Of a DNA stretch of 64,000 nucleotides, positions 53,104 to 62,629 are shown piece after piece. Both the position numbers and the translations under genes were made by a program. Each line of letters begins with the position of its first letter. Positions within the stretch are counted from its first letter, which is position 1. The stretch comes from Desulfonema magnum (lineage in GTDB: Bacteria; Desulfobacterota; Desulfobacteria; Desulfobacterales; 4be13), in the NCBI RefSeq assembly GCF_017377395.1, contig NZ_CP061800.1, positions 5,043,633 to 5,107,632 of the forward strand. The letters run 5' to 3'. Below the pieces are notes generated by a model. The model saw nothing but the letters and a program-made list of their open reading frames with translations, had not been told where the DNA came from and did no database searches.

Positions 53104-55275
53104 ATGGCAATTATGCAAAAAAAAAATCCCATAGGTCCGAAGCGCAGAAACGAAAATTTCTCAAAAAACAGAGTTCATACAAAACCCAGACGGAATTTCA
53201 GAAAAAAGCGGAACAAACCGCAGCCCCTGAAGATTAAGCCCGGAGCGGACGGCAGGCTGAAAAAAGTTTTTGCATCCATCGGGGTTCCTGAAAAGGGGAC
53301 ATTCACACCGGACGCGTTTCAACTTGAAGCGATTTCCGCTGTCAGACACTCGGACTGCCTCGTATCCGCGCCCACAGGTTCCGGAAAAACGTGGATCGCG
53401 GAGCAGGCCATCGCCCGGGTCATGGAAAAAGGGGGAAACTCCTGGTACGCGTCACCGTTAAAGGCATTAAGTAATTCAAAGTATGCAGAATTTTCAGAAA
53501 TTTTCGGTTCGGAAAATGTCGGTATCCTGACAGGTGACAGAAAGGAAAACCCGGATGCGCCTGTTATCGTAGGGACCACAGAAATTTTGCGCAATCAGTT
53601 GTATGATTCCATGCACCAGGGACAGGATCTTGCCACTGATTTTGTAATTCTGGACGAAGCCCATTTTCTGGGGGATGAGGACAGGGGCGTTGTCTGGGAA
53701 GAGATTATGATCTATCTGCCCATCCGGATTCCGCTTCTGATGCTCTCCGCGACCATTGGAAATTCAGATCAGATCGCGGGATGGCTTTCCGAGATACGCT
53801 CAAAAGAATGTGTTGTTGTTGAAGAGACAAAAAGGTCCGTACCGCTTTTCCCTCTTTTTTTCCACCCTTCGGGAACTTTGCTTCCACTCCTGTCGCAAAA
53901 CGGTTCAGGGAAAAAGCTTTATAAAAAAGTAAGTACTTATACAAACAACAAGCTGTCACCGGGCTTTGAGATATCACGACAGTTGCCGCCTTTTGGGGAA
54001 ATTCTGGATGTTTTAAAAAAATATGATCTCCTTCCTGCGATATTTTTCCTGAAATCACGGGCCGACTGTGACAATGCCCTGGGACTTTGTAAGAATAATT
54101 TTGTGGATGACCCGGATCGGAGAACACGGCTTTCACAGAGAATTCGGGAACTTGTGGGACAGAGTGACCACTTTGCCAAACACCGGCAGTTGCGGGACCT
54201 TGAACATCTGGCTGTGGGTGCGCATCATAGCGGGCAATTGCCCGCATGGAAGCTGATGCTGGAAACCCTTATGACAGAAGGGCTTTTGGATGCGGTCTTT
54301 GCAACATCCACTGTCGCGGCCGGTGTGAATTTCCCTGCCAGAACCATTGTTTTTCTCAATTCAGACCGGTTCAACGGCAGGGAGTTTTTGCCGCTGAGTT
54401 CCACGGAATTCCACCAGATGACCGGAAGGGCCGGACGCCGGGGCATGGACAATATCGGTTTTGCAGTGGCAATTCCCGGGAAATTCATGGACATCCGGTT
54501 AATTGCAAATCTTGTCCATTCTCCGTCATCTTATGTGTTAAGCCAGATTAAGATCAATTTTTCCATGGTCCTGAACCTGCTTCTTTCCCATACCCCTGAT
54601 CAGATTGAAGAATTGCTTAAAAAGTCATTTGCCACATATATGATCCTGAGAGGAAAGAAAAAAAGAAAGGCCCAGCGTCTTATCGGAAATGAACACAAAT
54701 ACTTGTGGCGGGATTTTTTGCAGCATTTCAACTTTCTTCAGGAAACAGGATATGTCATGAGAGACGGACAACTGACTTATGACGGGGTGTGGGCCTCCCA
54801 GCTGAGGGTTGACCAGCCACTCATGATCGCCGAAGGATTCAGGCTCAGTCTTTTTCCCGGATCTGACCCCGCGCTGCTCGCGGCCATTATCACTTCCTTT
54901 GTCAGCGAGCAGGACACAGATGACAGAATTGACAAGGACCTCATTCCTGAAAAACTGATGAAAGCCTTTGTCAGTGTAAAAGCAGGACTGAGACCTTTTG
55001 CAAAACATATGCTTATGCGGGGATTTGAACCCAGACCGTTTTTTTTGCGACCGGCCGCAACAATTTACGCCTGGGCTTCGGGCCAGGCATGGGAGGATGT
55101 ACTCCCGTTTTCTGAAATGGCTGAAGGAAATCTTGCTATGCTGATTCTTCGGACTGCGGATAACCTCAGACATATCAGAGGGCTTTATGAGGTTTTTCCT
55201 GAAGCAGCCGAAACCGCAGGAAAGGCCATTGAACTGATTATGCGTGATCCTGTGACCGGGTTTTATGAAGCATAA
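53104..55275 (+). CDS. Ski2-like DEAH-box helicase
   Basis: A 723-residue superfamily-2 helicase. A basic N-terminal tail (residues 1-50, rich in K and R) precedes the Q-motif and Walker A APTGSGKT (89-96). The DEAH box is at 184-187. LMLSATIGN, a later FATSTVAAGVNFPARTIVF and QMTGRAGRRG (near 440) complete the Ski2/Mtr4/Brr2 helicase motifs. There is no full DSHCT domain that I can identify. Such helicases act on RNA or branched DNA; the substrate is unknown. The start lies close to the terminator after cooC and lacks a clear Shine-Dalgarno sequence; a second in-frame ATG follows after three codons. Confidence 0.9.
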   Translation: MAIMQKKNPIGPKRRNENFSKNRVHTKPRRNFRKKRNKPQPLKIKPGADGRLKKVFASIGVPEKGTFTPDAFQLEAISAVRHSDCLVSAPTGSGKTWIAEQAIARVMEKGGNSWYASPLKALSNSKYAEFSEIFGSENVGILTGDRKENPDAPVIVGTTEILRNQLYDSMHQGQDLATDFVILDEAHFLGDEDRGVVWEEIMIYLPIRIPLLMLSATIGNSDQIAGWLSEIRSKECVVVEETKRSVPLFPLFFHPSGTLLPLLSQNGSGKKLYKKVSTYTNNKLSPGFEISRQLPPFGEILDVLKKYDLLPAIFFLKSRADCDNALGLCKNNFVDDPDRRTRLSQRIRELVGQSDHFAKHRQLRDLEHLAVGAHHSGQLPAWKLMLETLMTEGLLDAVFATSTVAAGVNFPARTIVFLNSDRFNGREFLPLSSTEFHQMTGRAGRRGMDNIGFAVAIPGKFMDIRLIANLVHSPSSYVLSQIKINFSMVLNLLLSHTPDQIEELLKKSFATYMILRGKKKRKAQRLIGNEHKYLWRDFLQHFNFLQETGYVMRDGQLTYDGVWASQLRVDQPLMIAEGFRLSLFPGSDPALLAAIITSFVSEQDTDDRIDKDLIPEKLMKAFVSVKAGLRPFAKHMLMRGFEPRPFFLRPAATIYAWASGQAWEDVLPFSEMAEGNLAMLILRTADNLRHIRGLYEVFPEAAETAGKAIELIMRDPVTGFYEA

Positions 55276-55932
55276 AAAAATGTTTTTTTGCTACAACGTG
55301 TTGCATTGTAATGAGAAAAAAATAACAGGAAATCAAACGGATAATGTCCTGTTTTAAGGCATCCTTCCTTTTCCTCCCTTCCCTGTAAATTTCACCTATG
55401 CAGCGGGAAAGAAGATGCAGGCTGGATGAAACGCAGCGTAACCCACCGTTCACAATGATTATCTTTTCCAATATCACCAGTATGTCAAATTGATATTATC
55501 AATTTGACATATTATACATTCTTAATATATTCATTTCGTTTTCCTGTATTAAGTACCTGATCAACAGTTTTTTATACATTCTTTTTTCTGTGAGCGGTGG
55601 AGAAACCCGGCTTTTTCCTTCAGGGTCAGCAACTCATTCCGGGAAAAAAGCCGGGTTTCTTCCCCGGGCAAATATCGAAAACTTATGATTAGGTACTTAC
55701 TTCATTATTAACCCGTCGGTCATAATCTCATAACATACTTAGCTGATGGAAATTTCATAAGGAAGCTCTCTTCGTGTTGGCAAATCCGAAGCATTTCCGC
55801 CGGATGTGTCAGTCCCGCGGTATCTAATCCGGGGAATTGCGGATCAGAGAAATTTCCATCTGCTGATACTGAAATCTTATGACTGCTGAGTTATCAATAA
55901 AACCCATTTATTTCGGAAGGAGATCAGTCTGT
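55276..55932. repeat. Gap with palindromes before the phosphatase
   Basis: No gene is supported. An AAGTACC-type palindrome occupies 55551-55698. A second inverted repeat pairs GCTGATGGAAATTTC (near 55741) with GAAATTTCCATCTGCTGAT (near 55848). The region between the arms contains no recognised operator. GAAGGAG, the ribosome-binding site of the phosphatase, is near 55916. Confidence 0.75.
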
Positions 55933-57912
55933 ATGTCCAAAAAATTCACTATGTGTATGTTGCCGCTCCTGATACTGAGTCTGACATTGGTGTTGCCCTC
56001 AACAAATTGCCAGGGAGCTGAAAATTCGGAAAATCCTTACACAGGGGTACTTTCGGCCGTGACGAACATGTATCATCCGGAGCGTTTTCCCGATATTTAT
56101 CTGGTGACACAGCCCAACTGCCTTTTTACCAGCCGATCCAGTTATGAAAAGATTCAGAACGGCGAAAAGCCAAGCACGGTTGCCAGCCACGGTTCCGTGT
56201 GGAATTATGACACGGATGTTCCGATTATATTTTATGGAAAAGGAATCAAAAAAGGCTATCTGGGCGGAGAAGCAAACCTGGTTGACATCGCACCGACGCT
56301 GGCGTATCTGACCGGGGTTCAGCGTCCTTCGGCTGCCAGAGGGCGGGTACTTCACGAAATCCTCGAACCCGAGTCCGCAACTTGGAACAGCGAGGAAAGG
56401 CCCAAGGTCGTCGTACTCTTCAGCTTGGACCAGGGCCGCACAGACTATCTGAGTGTTTTTGAAGATGCTTTTTCTTTTTTAAAACAAAATATCATCGCCC
56501 AGGGGGCATTTTTTACCCAGGGGCGTATCACCTACGCCAAGACCGCTACTGCTGTGAGCCATAGCTCTGTCGGTACCGGCACAATACCCGGCATTCACGG
56601 GGTTCTGGGAAACAATGTCATGCTGTCGGACGGCAGTTTTCCGCTGACAATAAATGACGGGAACGCCACTGATTACGGACATGGCGATCTCAGCCCGCAC
56701 AATCTTCTTGCCGCCACCCTCGCAGACGAACTTGACCGGCGATACAATAACCAAAGTATCGTGCTGTCCTCTTCCAGTTACGCGCGGGCAGCTATCGGCG
56801 TGGCCGGACACGGAGCATGGTATGACGATAGCGATTATACCTATGCCGGAGCGGACAAGGATATTGTTTTCTCGTGCAACCGATATTCGGGTCTCCCTTA
56901 TACCAATACGGACTATTACCATCTTCCCGACTACCTGAAAACGGAAAATAATCCTGATATCCATATTAAAAATTGGCTGAAAAAATATTACGGACTGGAT
57001 GTGGAATCAACCCCCTGGACCCATGACCTTACCTTGACGGATAGCGGTCCTTATTCAGCTTCTGATGATCCTGTGGGCCATGCAAGTGCGGTTTTTCCGT
57101 GGAACGAAGCCTATAGTTTCAGCCATGCCCTGACCGATGAGGACGAAGCCGAACCCCATACGCTTCAACGTTATCAGGACTACGACCCGGACATGACGGT
57201 GTTGTCGAAGAAATATTATAACACCTCAGTCAGTCCGTTTCTTGATCTGTGGAACAACGATCTGAATCTTATGATCATGGAGAAGGAAAACGTGGGACAG
57301 GATAATATACCGGATTTCACGTTTTTCCACATCAAAAGCCTGGATATCGTGGGGCATAATTATGGCGTGTATTCAGGTGAAATTTATAATTACATGTTTT
57401 TTGCGGATTACATGATCAGAAAAGTTATCAAATGGCTGGACCATAATGTGGGGCAGGGCAATTATACCTGCGTATTTTTCTCTGACCACGGTGCGAACAA
57501 CGTGATCACCAACGGGACATGGATCGTCAAAGAAGATGTGACAGAAGCCATGGAAGCGAAATTCGGGGCATCTGTTCTCCGCGAGTCTGCCGGGGACCAG
57601 ATATGGCTTGACACCGAGGTGATGAAGCAGGCAAATGTCAGTTCGGAAGATGTCGCGACCTGGATGGAGGAGAATTTTGACTGGGTCATGCGCGCTTACA
57701 CCAAGAAAGAGGTTTCCGGAGAAACAGAGACCGTGACTTGTACCTGCTCGGACGGCGATGACTGTTGCTTCATTTCTTCTGCTTTTGGTGAATCAGGTGC
57801 GGAACTCCGTATCCTGGTTTTTCTTGTTCTGACTTTGACGGCCATTATGATTTATCTTATTTTCACAGGCATTGGTCGCAGGGCAATCACGGATGCTCAT
57901 GGAAAAAAATGA
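55933..57912 (+). CDS. Alkaline phosphatase superfamily protein, apparently circularly permuted
   Basis: A 659-residue protein from the ATG at 55933 with a signal peptide (MCMLPLLILSLTLVLPS). Residues about 35-145 match the closing part of PafA-like alkaline phosphatases: PDIYLVTQPNCLF, ASHGSVWNYDTDVPIIFYGK (H86) and VDIAPTLAYLTG. Only then comes the usual start: RPKVVVLFSLDQGRTDYL (D166), the nucleophile region AKTATAVSHSS (T206 likely), TGTIPGIHGVLGN, LDIVGHNYG and FFSDHG (D518, H519). The protein ends with a cysteine-rich CTCSDGDDCCFISS segment and a membrane helix near 625-648. Expected metal ligands are all present but in a permuted order. It precedes the pst operon by 62 bases, consistent with phosphate scavenging. 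Confidence 0.85.
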   Translation: MSKKFTMCMLPLLILSLTLVLPSTNCQGAENSENPYTGVLSAVTNMYHPERFPDIYLVTQPNCLFTSRSSYEKIQNGEKPSTVASHGSVWNYDTDVPIIFYGKGIKKGYLGGEANLVDIAPTLAYLTGVQRPSAARGRVLHEILEPESATWNSEERPKVVVLFSLDQGRTDYLSVFEDAFSFLKQNIIAQGAFFTQGRITYAKTATAVSHSSVGTGTIPGIHGVLGNNVMLSDGSFPLTINDGNATDYGHGDLSPHNLLAATLADELDRRYNNQSIVLSSSSYARAAIGVAGHGAWYDDSDYTYAGADKDIVFSCNRYSGLPYTNTDYYHLPDYLKTENNPDIHIKNWLKKYYGLDVESTPWTHDLTLTDSGPYSASDDPVGHASAVFPWNEAYSFSHALTDEDEAEPHTLQRYQDYDPDMTVLSKKYYNTSVSPFLDLWNNDLNLMIMEKENVGQDNIPDFTFFHIKSLDIVGHNYGVYSGEIYNYMFFADYMIRKVIKWLDHNVGQGNYTCVFFSDHGANNVITNGTWIVKEDVTEAMEAKFGASVLRESAGDQIWLDTEVMKQANVSSEDVATWMEENFDWVMRAYTKKEVSGETETVTCTCSDGDDCCFISSAFGESGAELRILVFLVLTLTAIMIYLIFTGIGRRAITDAHGKK

Positions 57913-57919
57913 ATAGTGA

Positions 57920-57951
57920 TGCAGAGGCGGCGTGAAATGTCCGTCTCTGCA
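57920..57951 (+). other. Hairpin between phosphatase and pstS
   Basis: TGCAGAGGCGG pairs with CCGTCTCTGCA (one G-U) over a ten-base loop. There is no following T run, so it is not a clear terminator. It may set relative expression or stabilise the processed pst message. Confidence 0.55.
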
Positions 57952-57974
57952 ATTTACCGAAGGGAGGAATAAAA

Positions 57975-58805
57975 ATGAAAAAAAAATTCTATTGGATAAG
58001 CGTTTTTTTCTGTATGATTTGCCTTGGCGCATCCCTTGCAAATGCGGGTTCCGCGGATGCCTTCAATGACTTGAAAGGGACAATCAAAATCGCGGGCGGC
58101 ACGGCCCACATTCCGGTCATGAAAGCAGCTGCCAAGCGGATCATGACTGTGAACCCGGACATCCGAATCAGTATCGCGGGCGGCGGATCAGGAGTCGGCA
58201 TCAAACAGGTGGGAGAGGGTCTTGTGGATATCGGCAATTCAGGCCGCAAACCCACGGATGAGGAAATCGGGAAATACGGGCTGAAATTGTTCAAATGGGC
58301 AGTTGACGGTGTCGGCGTTATTGTGCATACTGAAAATATGGTGAAGTCCCTGACAAAAGCCCAGCTAAAAGACATTTTTTCAGGTAAGATCGCCAACTGG
58401 AAATCCCTGGGCGGATCAGACAAACACATTTCCGTGTATACCCGGGACGAAGCCAGCGGCACCCGGGCTGTTTTCTGGAAAAAAGCGCTTGACAAGGGGG
58501 ACATTACGGCAAAGGCTAATTTTGTCGTGTCCAACGGTGCGATGAAATCAGCGATTGCCAATGATCCCAATGGGATCGGTTATGTCTCCGTGGGTCATAT
58601 GGACAAGACCGTATCGCCGGTCACGCTGGACAGTATATCGCCCAGTCTGGAAAACGTGAAAAGCGGAAAATATCCTGTGGCACGAGGACTTTACAGCAAT
58701 ACCAAGGGCGATCCCCGGGGGCTGGTGAAAGTTTTCATTGACTATCTGTTTTCAGCAGAAGGCCGTACCATTGCGGAGGAAAAAGGTTTCATCCCTTCGA
58801 AATGA
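57975..58805 (+). CDS. pstS: Phosphate-binding protein PstS (first copy)
   Basis: A 276-residue periplasmic binding protein with a signal peptide (FFCMICLGASLANAG). IKIAGGTAHIPVMKAAAKRI, ISIAGGGSGVGIKQVGEGLV and YTRDEASGTRAVFWKKAL are the phosphate-binding loops of the PstS family. A strong Shine-Dalgarno sequence (GGGAGG) precedes the ATG. The stop overlaps the pstC start by four bases, so S-C-A form one operon with coupled translation. Confidence 0.93.
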   Translation: MKKKFYWISVFFCMICLGASLANAGSADAFNDLKGTIKIAGGTAHIPVMKAAAKRIMTVNPDIRISIAGGGSGVGIKQVGEGLVDIGNSGRKPTDEEIGKYGLKLFKWAVDGVGVIVHTENMVKSLTKAQLKDIFSGKIANWKSLGGSDKHISVYTRDEASGTRAVFWKKALDKGDITAKANFVVSNGAMKSAIANDPNGIGYVSVGHMDKTVSPVTLDSISPSLENVKSGKYPVARGLYSNTKGDPRGLVKVFIDYLFSAEGRTIAEEKGFIPSK

Positions 58806-59656
58806 ATAGACAATTTGAAAAAACAGCGGAAATGGTGCTTTTTCTGCCCGCGTTGCTGAGTGTCATCCTGACCCTGGCCATTTTCGTTTTTATGCTGGTG
58901 TTCGGCCTCCCTCTTATGAAGGGAGGCCGTTTTTTTGAACTGATCACGGGCAGCTGGTCCCCCGGACACGGGATGTACGGGATTCAGCCCATGATCATGG
59001 GAACCATGGCAATTGCCTCCCTGAGCGTGTTTTTCGCATTTCCCCTCAGCATGGGATGCGCTTCACTGATCAGTGTCTTGGCCCCCCGGGGCTTTTCGAC
59101 TTTTTTACGGCACACGGTCCGGCTGATGACCGGAGTTCCCACGGTAATTTACGGGTTTGTGGGGATTTTTCTCCTTGTCCCGATTATCAGGGAACTCTTT
59201 CAGAACGGTTCGGGATTTTGTATTCTTTCAGCGTCTCTGATGCTCGCGCTCCTGATTTCGCCGACCATGATACTGGTCTTTATGGAAAGTTTTGACCGTG
59301 TTCCCAAATCCTATCTGGACGCGGCGGACGCGCTGGGCGGAACCCCTGTTCAGAAGCTGGTGTATGTGATCATTCCCCAGGCCCGGCAAGGCATATGGAT
59401 GGGTGTAATCTTGTCCATGGGCAGGTCCCTCGGAGATACACTCATTGCACTCATGCTCGCGGGAAATGCCATTGCCACTCCCGGGTCCGTGCTGGATTCG
59501 GTAAGAACACTCACAGCCCATATCGCTCTGGTTATCGCATCTGATTACGAAAGTCTGGAATTTAAGTCCGTGTTTGCATGCGGGCTTATTCTTTACGGAT
59601 TTAACGCGCTGATCATTGTAATGCTTCGCTATGTGGAATCAAAAGGGACACAATGA
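58802..59656 (+). CDS. pstC: Phosphate ABC permease PstC (first copy)
   Basis: A 284-residue inner-membrane permease with about six helices. ALGGTPVQKLVYVIIPQARQ near the C-terminus is the EAA loop that contacts PstB, and SMGRSLGDTLIALMLAG follows. TGVPTVIYGFVGIFLLVP is typical of PstC. It overlaps pstS and pstA by four bases on either side. Confidence 0.92.
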   Translation: MNRQFEKTAEMVLFLPALLSVILTLAIFVFMLVFGLPLMKGGRFFELITGSWSPGHGMYGIQPMIMGTMAIASLSVFFAFPLSMGCASLISVLAPRGFSTFLRHTVRLMTGVPTVIYGFVGIFLLVPIIRELFQNGSGFCILSASLMLALLISPTMILVFMESFDRVPKSYLDAADALGGTPVQKLVYVIIPQARQGIWMGVILSMGRSLGDTLIALMLAGNAIATPGSVLDSVRTLTAHIALVIASDYESLEFKSVFACGLILYGFNALIIVMLRYVESKGTQ

Positions 59657-60534
59657 ACCGGCTTTGGGAAACATTGATAAAAGCATTCTCCTGGGCTTGT
59701 GGGATCATCCTGCTGGGAGCCATTTCCTGTATCATCGGCTACTTGTTCATGAAAGGCGCGGGTGTCATCCGTCTTGATCTTATCTTCGGCGACACCCCTC
59801 CGCTTGATGCCATCCTTTTGAAGAGACAGGTGTTGGACGGGCTTTTTCCTGCAATGGCCGGAACCTTCTTTCTGGTCTGTTTCTCCGTTTTCACGGCCCT
59901 TCCCCTGGGACTGGCCGCGGGTATTTATATGTCCGAATACGCGGGAGGGAGTATAAGACGCGTGTTCAGCTTTTCTTTCGACATTCTGGCTGGAATCCCT
60001 TCCATTGTCATTGGGCTGTTTGGTTTTTCCATCGCGGTTTTCCTGCACCGGCATTTTTCGGATCGCATCTTCCCATGTCTTCTGATTTCAGGGCTTTCAC
60101 TGGCTTTTTTGGTGCTGCCTTACATTATCCGAACCACGCAGTTGTCTCTGGAAACCCTGCCGGCCCGGACACGGCTCACAGCTTTGGCCTTGGGCGCGAC
60201 CCGATTTCAGAATATCCGCTATGTACTTGTTCCCCAATCCCTGTCAGGTATCCTGAGCGGTGTTGTTCTCGCTGTGGGACGGTGCGCGGAGGACACCGCT
60301 GTCATCATGCTGACCGGCGCAGTTGCCATGGCCGGGGTTCCGCAATCATTGCTGTCGAGCTACGAGGCCCTTCCTTTTTATATCTACTATATTTCTTCAC
60401 AATACACGAATCCCCATGAACTGGCCACAGGATACGGGGCTTCGATCATTCTGCTCGGCATCTGCACTTTTCTTTTTTTGGCAGCTTTTATGATTCAGAA
60501 AGGATTGGCTCGCCGTGCCCTGTACTACCCATGA
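59653..60534 (+). CDS. pstA: Phosphate ABC permease PstA (first copy)
   Basis: A 293-residue inner-membrane permease. AAGIYMSEYAGGSIRRVFSF and ILAGIPSIVIGLFGFS are PstA signatures; TALALGATRFQNIRYVLVPQ is the cytoplasmic EAA loop. It starts inside the end of pstC and ends four bases before the pstB ATG. Confidence 0.92.
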   Translation: MNRLWETLIKAFSWACGIILLGAISCIIGYLFMKGAGVIRLDLIFGDTPPLDAILLKRQVLDGLFPAMAGTFFLVCFSVFTALPLGLAAGIYMSEYAGGSIRRVFSFSFDILAGIPSIVIGLFGFSIAVFLHRHFSDRIFPCLLISGLSLAFLVLPYIIRTTQLSLETLPARTRLTALALGATRFQNIRYVLVPQSLSGILSGVVLAVGRCAEDTAVIMLTGAVAMAGVPQSLLSSYEALPFYIYYISSQYTNPHELATGYGASIILLGICTFLFLAAFMIQKGLARRALYYP

Positions 60535-60538
60535 AACA

Positions 60539-61231
60539 ATGAAAGAAAATCATATAAAAATAAAAGTTCGCTCTCTGGATTTTTGGTATCAGAATCGCCA
60601 AATTCTGGAGCATGTTTCCCTGGATTTTACAAGACACACAATCACGGCCATTGTCGGGCCTTCGGGAACTGGCAAATCCACTTTTCTCACGACCCTGAAC
60701 CGGCTCTGGGAGAATATCCCTGATGCTCAGATGAAAGGACGCGTGGAGATTGAATTTGACGGAACATTCCGGGATATTTATGCGCGCTCTTTTTCTCTGA
60801 CCCAGTTACGCAGATCCGTTGGAATGGTCTTTCAAACCCCCAATCCCCTGTCCATGAGCATTTATAAAAATGTGGCTTTTCCTCTGAAACTGGCAGGATA
60901 CAAAAACAGAAAAGAGGTGGGGAACAAGGTGGAAAAAGCTTTGAAGCAGGCATATCTATGGGAAGAAGTCAAAGACCGTTTGCATGAGAAAGCATCTTGT
61001 TTGTCCGGCGGGCAACAGCAAAGGCTCTGCATTGCCAGAGCACTGATTCTGGAACCTGAGGTGTTGCTTCTGGACGAACCCACGTCATCCCTGGACCAAA
61101 ACGCGGGGAGAATTATCGAAACACTCCTCCTTGATCTCAGGGAACGCTGTACCATCATTATTGTATCCCATTATCTGGATCAGGTGGGGCGGATCGCGGA
61201 TACTGTCATGGAGTTTCCGCTGAAATCATGA
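60539..61231 (+). CDS. pstB: Phosphate ABC ATPase PstB
   Basis: An ATP-binding subunit of 230 residues. Walker A is GPSGTGKST, followed by FLTTLNRLWENIPDAQMKG. MVFQTPNPLSMSIYKNVAF is the PstB-specific Q-loop region; LSGGQQQRLCIARAL is the signature and LLLDEPTSSLD is Walker B. I start at the ATG at 60539, four bases after pstA; a GTG at 60515 in the same frame is a possible alternative. There is no phoU after it. Confidence 0.93.
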   Translation: MKENHIKIKVRSLDFWYQNRQILEHVSLDFTRHTITAIVGPSGTGKSTFLTTLNRLWENIPDAQMKGRVEIEFDGTFRDIYARSFSLTQLRRSVGMVFQTPNPLSMSIYKNVAFPLKLAGYKNRKEVGNKVEKALKQAYLWEEVKDRLHEKASCLSGGQQQRLCIARALILEPEVLLLDEPTSSLDQNAGRIIETLLLDLRERCTIIIVSHYLDQVGRIADTVMEFPLKS

Positions 61232-61476
61232 ACACTGCCAATGGCAGGACATGGGTATGCAAATCAGATGGAAATCAAATGAAAAACGCCTCCTTTCTTT
61301 TCTTCCTAATTCGAATTTTTAATTTAATTTTAACATTCTCCTAATATTCCTCTAACAATCCGTAAGTAATAGATTAAATCAGTATTCATTATTCATTTTG
61401 TCTGAAAAGCAGATGACACGCCTGCCATGACAAAATTATTTTTATTCAAATGTAAGAAAGGGGAAAAATAAGAAAC
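61232..61476. promoter_or_regulatory. Intergenic region before second pstS
   Basis: This AT-rich region separates the two pst sets and holds the candidate Pho box at 61331-61358 described separately. GGGGAAA lies before the pstS ATG at 61477. No gene is present. Confidence 0.5.
61331..61358 (+). promoter_or_regulatory. Candidate Pho box
   Basis: TAACAT at 61331, TAATAT at 61342 and TAACAA at 61353 are spaced exactly 11 bases apart, one helical turn. A weaker TAAG lies at 61363. PhoB/PhoP boxes are built of such direct repeats with 11-base spacing. It lies 119 bases before the second pstS start. No phoB or phoR gene is in the window. Confidence 0.5.
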
Positions 61477-62298
61477 ATGAAAAATGTAAAAAAAGTAATG
61501 GTATTGATTTTTGTGTTGGGATTCATTCTGACAGCAGGCACGGTATGGGCAGGACAGCTTGTGATAAAAGGCTCGACAACTGTTCTGCCCATTGCGCAGA
61601 AGACGATTGAGGCGTTTATGAAAAAGAATCCTGATATAAAAATATCGCTTTCCGGAGGCGGATCAAGCAACGGGATCAAGGCCCTTGTTGACGGAACAAC
61701 AGATGTTGCGAATGCTTCGCGATTTATAAAAGACAAAGAAATTAAAAAAGCAGTGGAAAAAGGTGTTTATCCGGTTCCGTTTGCCTGTGCTTATGACAGT
61801 ATTATTCCTGTTGTGCATACAGACAATACCCTGAGCAATATTACCATGGCCCAACTTAAAGATATTTACACAGGCAAAATCAGAAATTTCAAGGAGATCG
61901 GCGGGCCTGACCTAAAAATTACCGTTATCTCACGTGATACTTCTTCAGGCACATATGAGACGTGGGAGAAGAAGGTCATGAAAAAAGAAAGAGTAACTCC
62001 AGGAGCATCTGTTATGGCATCCAACGGCGCTGTTGTTCAGGCCGTTTCAAGCAATAAACATGCAATCGGTTATGTTGGTATCGGGTATCTGGATAATTCT
62101 GTGAAAGCGCTGACTGCAGATGGGATAAAAGGCACAGAAGAGACAACCCTGAGCGGACAGTTTCCCATCAGCAGACCTCTTTTCATGTTCACCAATGGCT
62201 GGCCAAAGGGCGACACACTGAAGTACATCAATTTTGTCTTAAATCCCGAAAAAGGACAGAAATATGTGAGTGAAAGCGGATATGTCAAGTTGTATTAA
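61477..62298 (+). CDS. pstS: Phosphate-binding protein PstS (second copy)
   Basis: A 273-residue PstS. Signal peptide VMVLIFVLGFILTAGTVWAG. IKGSTTVLPIAQKTIEAFMK, ISLSGGGSSNGIKALVDGTT and SRDTSSGTYETWEKKVMKKE are the phosphate-binding loops. It is more similar to the canonical bacterial PstS than the first copy, whose equivalent loop reads GGTAHIPVM. It is followed by pstC after 331 bases, where a GGGTGGG-type palindrome lies. Confidence 0.93.
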   Translation: MKNVKKVMVLIFVLGFILTAGTVWAGQLVIKGSTTVLPIAQKTIEAFMKKNPDIKISLSGGGSSNGIKALVDGTTDVANASRFIKDKEIKKAVEKGVYPVPFACAYDSIIPVVHTDNTLSNITMAQLKDIYTGKIRNFKEIGGPDLKITVISRDTSSGTYETWEKKVMKKERVTPGASVMASNGAVVQAVSSNKHAIGYVGIGYLDNSVKALTADGIKGTEETTLSGQFPISRPLFMFTNGWPKGDTLKYINFVLNPEKGQKYVSESGYVKLY

Positions 62299-62629
62299 AT
62301 CCGGGACATCTGAAATTATCACATTTTGCTGTTATTCTTTGTCCGAGCCTTCGGCAGGCTCAGGGAACGCCGGGCAGCGAGTTTGCTGAAGAATGGTCGA
62401 ATACGGCATAAAAAGCGGACAAATAAAAGTACCAAATCGAAAATGTTTCCCGGATCATTTCAACTGATTTTAACTTCAGGGAGTTTTATTCGGTAGATCG
62501 AAAAGCGGAACCTACCTTGTGCGGTGGGTTCCGTTTCGCTCCACCCACCCTACATTTCTACATTTCCGGGTATTTTATTTTTGGGGATATCCCTAACTCT
62601 AAACACTTAATATCTTGCAGAGGATATAA
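62299..62629. repeat. Gap between second pstS and pstC
   Basis: Contains a hairpin GAGCCTTCGGCAGGCTC near 62345-62361, and at 62509-62596 a GGGTGGG-type palindrome. No gene is present. AGAGG precedes the pstC ATG. Confidence 0.75.
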
